Program-made: the position numbers and the translations under genes
Shown: positions 63,597-64,000 of the stretch, one piece after another
Position numbering within the stretch: position 1 is the first letter of the stretch
Layout of the letters: each line of letters starts with the position of its first letter
Assembly (NCBI RefSeq): GCF_042242105.1
Contig: NC_092013.1
Span: 2,723,987-2,787,986 of the forward strand
Length of the DNA: 64,000 bases
Source of the DNA: Pempheris klunzingeri
Taxonomy: Eukaryota > Chordata > Actinopteri > Acropomatiformes > Pempheridae
Direction: 5' to 3'
The notes under the pieces: model-generated
The model's input: the letters and a program-made list of their open reading frames with translations, nothing else
What the model was told of the DNA's origin: nothing
Databases searched by the model: none

Positions 63597-64000
63597 AACA
63601 AAACGAAAAAGCATTTATTTTAGTTTGGGCTGGATTGTTTTTTTTGTTTTTTTTATTCTCTCCTCTTTAATTAAGGATGAACCACCAGCAAAGACGTTCC
63701 TGGATGTTGTTTCTTCTCACACTTACTTAGATAACTCAGATCTACTAAACCTGGAATGAAGCACAAAAGGAAAAACCGAAATGCTCCCCCCCCACCACCC
63801 CCATCCCCACCCCCCTTTTTAAAAAACAGACAAACTTTTTAGCACACTTTAACAAGAACTGGAGGGTTATCTTCTTTTCTAACAGCATCCACATATACAG
63901 CTCAACTTGACAAAGAGGTATTATTAGTTTTAACTTTCCCTGGGAAATGCTGTTTAGGACACAAAAAAAGAAAAGAAAAAAAAAAAAAAAAAAAGAAGTT
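63597..64000 (+). other. grm6: grm6 3' UTR, cut by the window end
   Basis: T-rich and C-rich tracts (63641-63656, 63786-63818) and an A-rich end. No clear AATAAA is seen before the window stops. Confidence 0.6.

Overview
The window looks like teleost fish nuclear DNA. It holds five vertebrate protein-coding genes split into short GT-AG exons, introns full of dinucleotide microsatellites, and many small DNA transposons and LINE tails typical of ray-finned fish. There are no bacterial operons, CRISPR arrays or phage modules. I assembled the gene models by hand from splice sites, reading-frame phase and remembered family sequence, so exon edges are predictions.

Layout, all genes on the + strand: (1) 1-11774, mbd1, a methyl-CpG-binding protein whose 5' end lies outside the window; its last large intron holds a roughly 1.08 kb minisatellite. 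(2) 11775-14370, mbd1 3' flank with one small transposon. (3) 14371-29252, ccdc120, with a CpG-rich probable non-coding first exon, a 6.8 kb first intron and nine coding exons. (4) 29253-35532, long ccdc120 3' flank and several mobile-element relics. (5) 35533-42923, a muscle-type SR-protein kinase, best fit srpk3; one intron carries a nested pair of transposons. (6) 42924-45442, spacer and probable comt 5' non-coding region. (7) 45444-50310, comt, membrane-bound catechol O-methyltransferase. (8) 50311-52804, spacer and a probable grm6 leader exon. (9) 52805-63596, grm6, the group III metabotropic glutamate receptor of the mGluR6 type. (10) 63597-64000, grm6 3' UTR.

The genes do not form a pathway. 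They share strand and neighbourhood, and their human counterparts lie on several chromosomes (18, X, X, 22, 5 from general knowledge). With the models used here every exon junction is phase-consistent and the lengths agree with the families: CCDC120 617 aa, SRPK3 581 aa, COMT 264 aa, GRM6 900 aa, and at least 751 aa of MBD1.

I found no convincing undescribed multi-gene system. The most interesting points are a GATA-like zinc finger inside mbd1, a long conserved-looking C-terminal extension of mbd1 after the human-like ITEIFSL motif, a transposon nested in a transposon 15 bp from an srpk3 splice donor, an srpk3 splice donor that is itself the first repeat of a GT microsatellite, and a long group-III-type C-tail on grm6.
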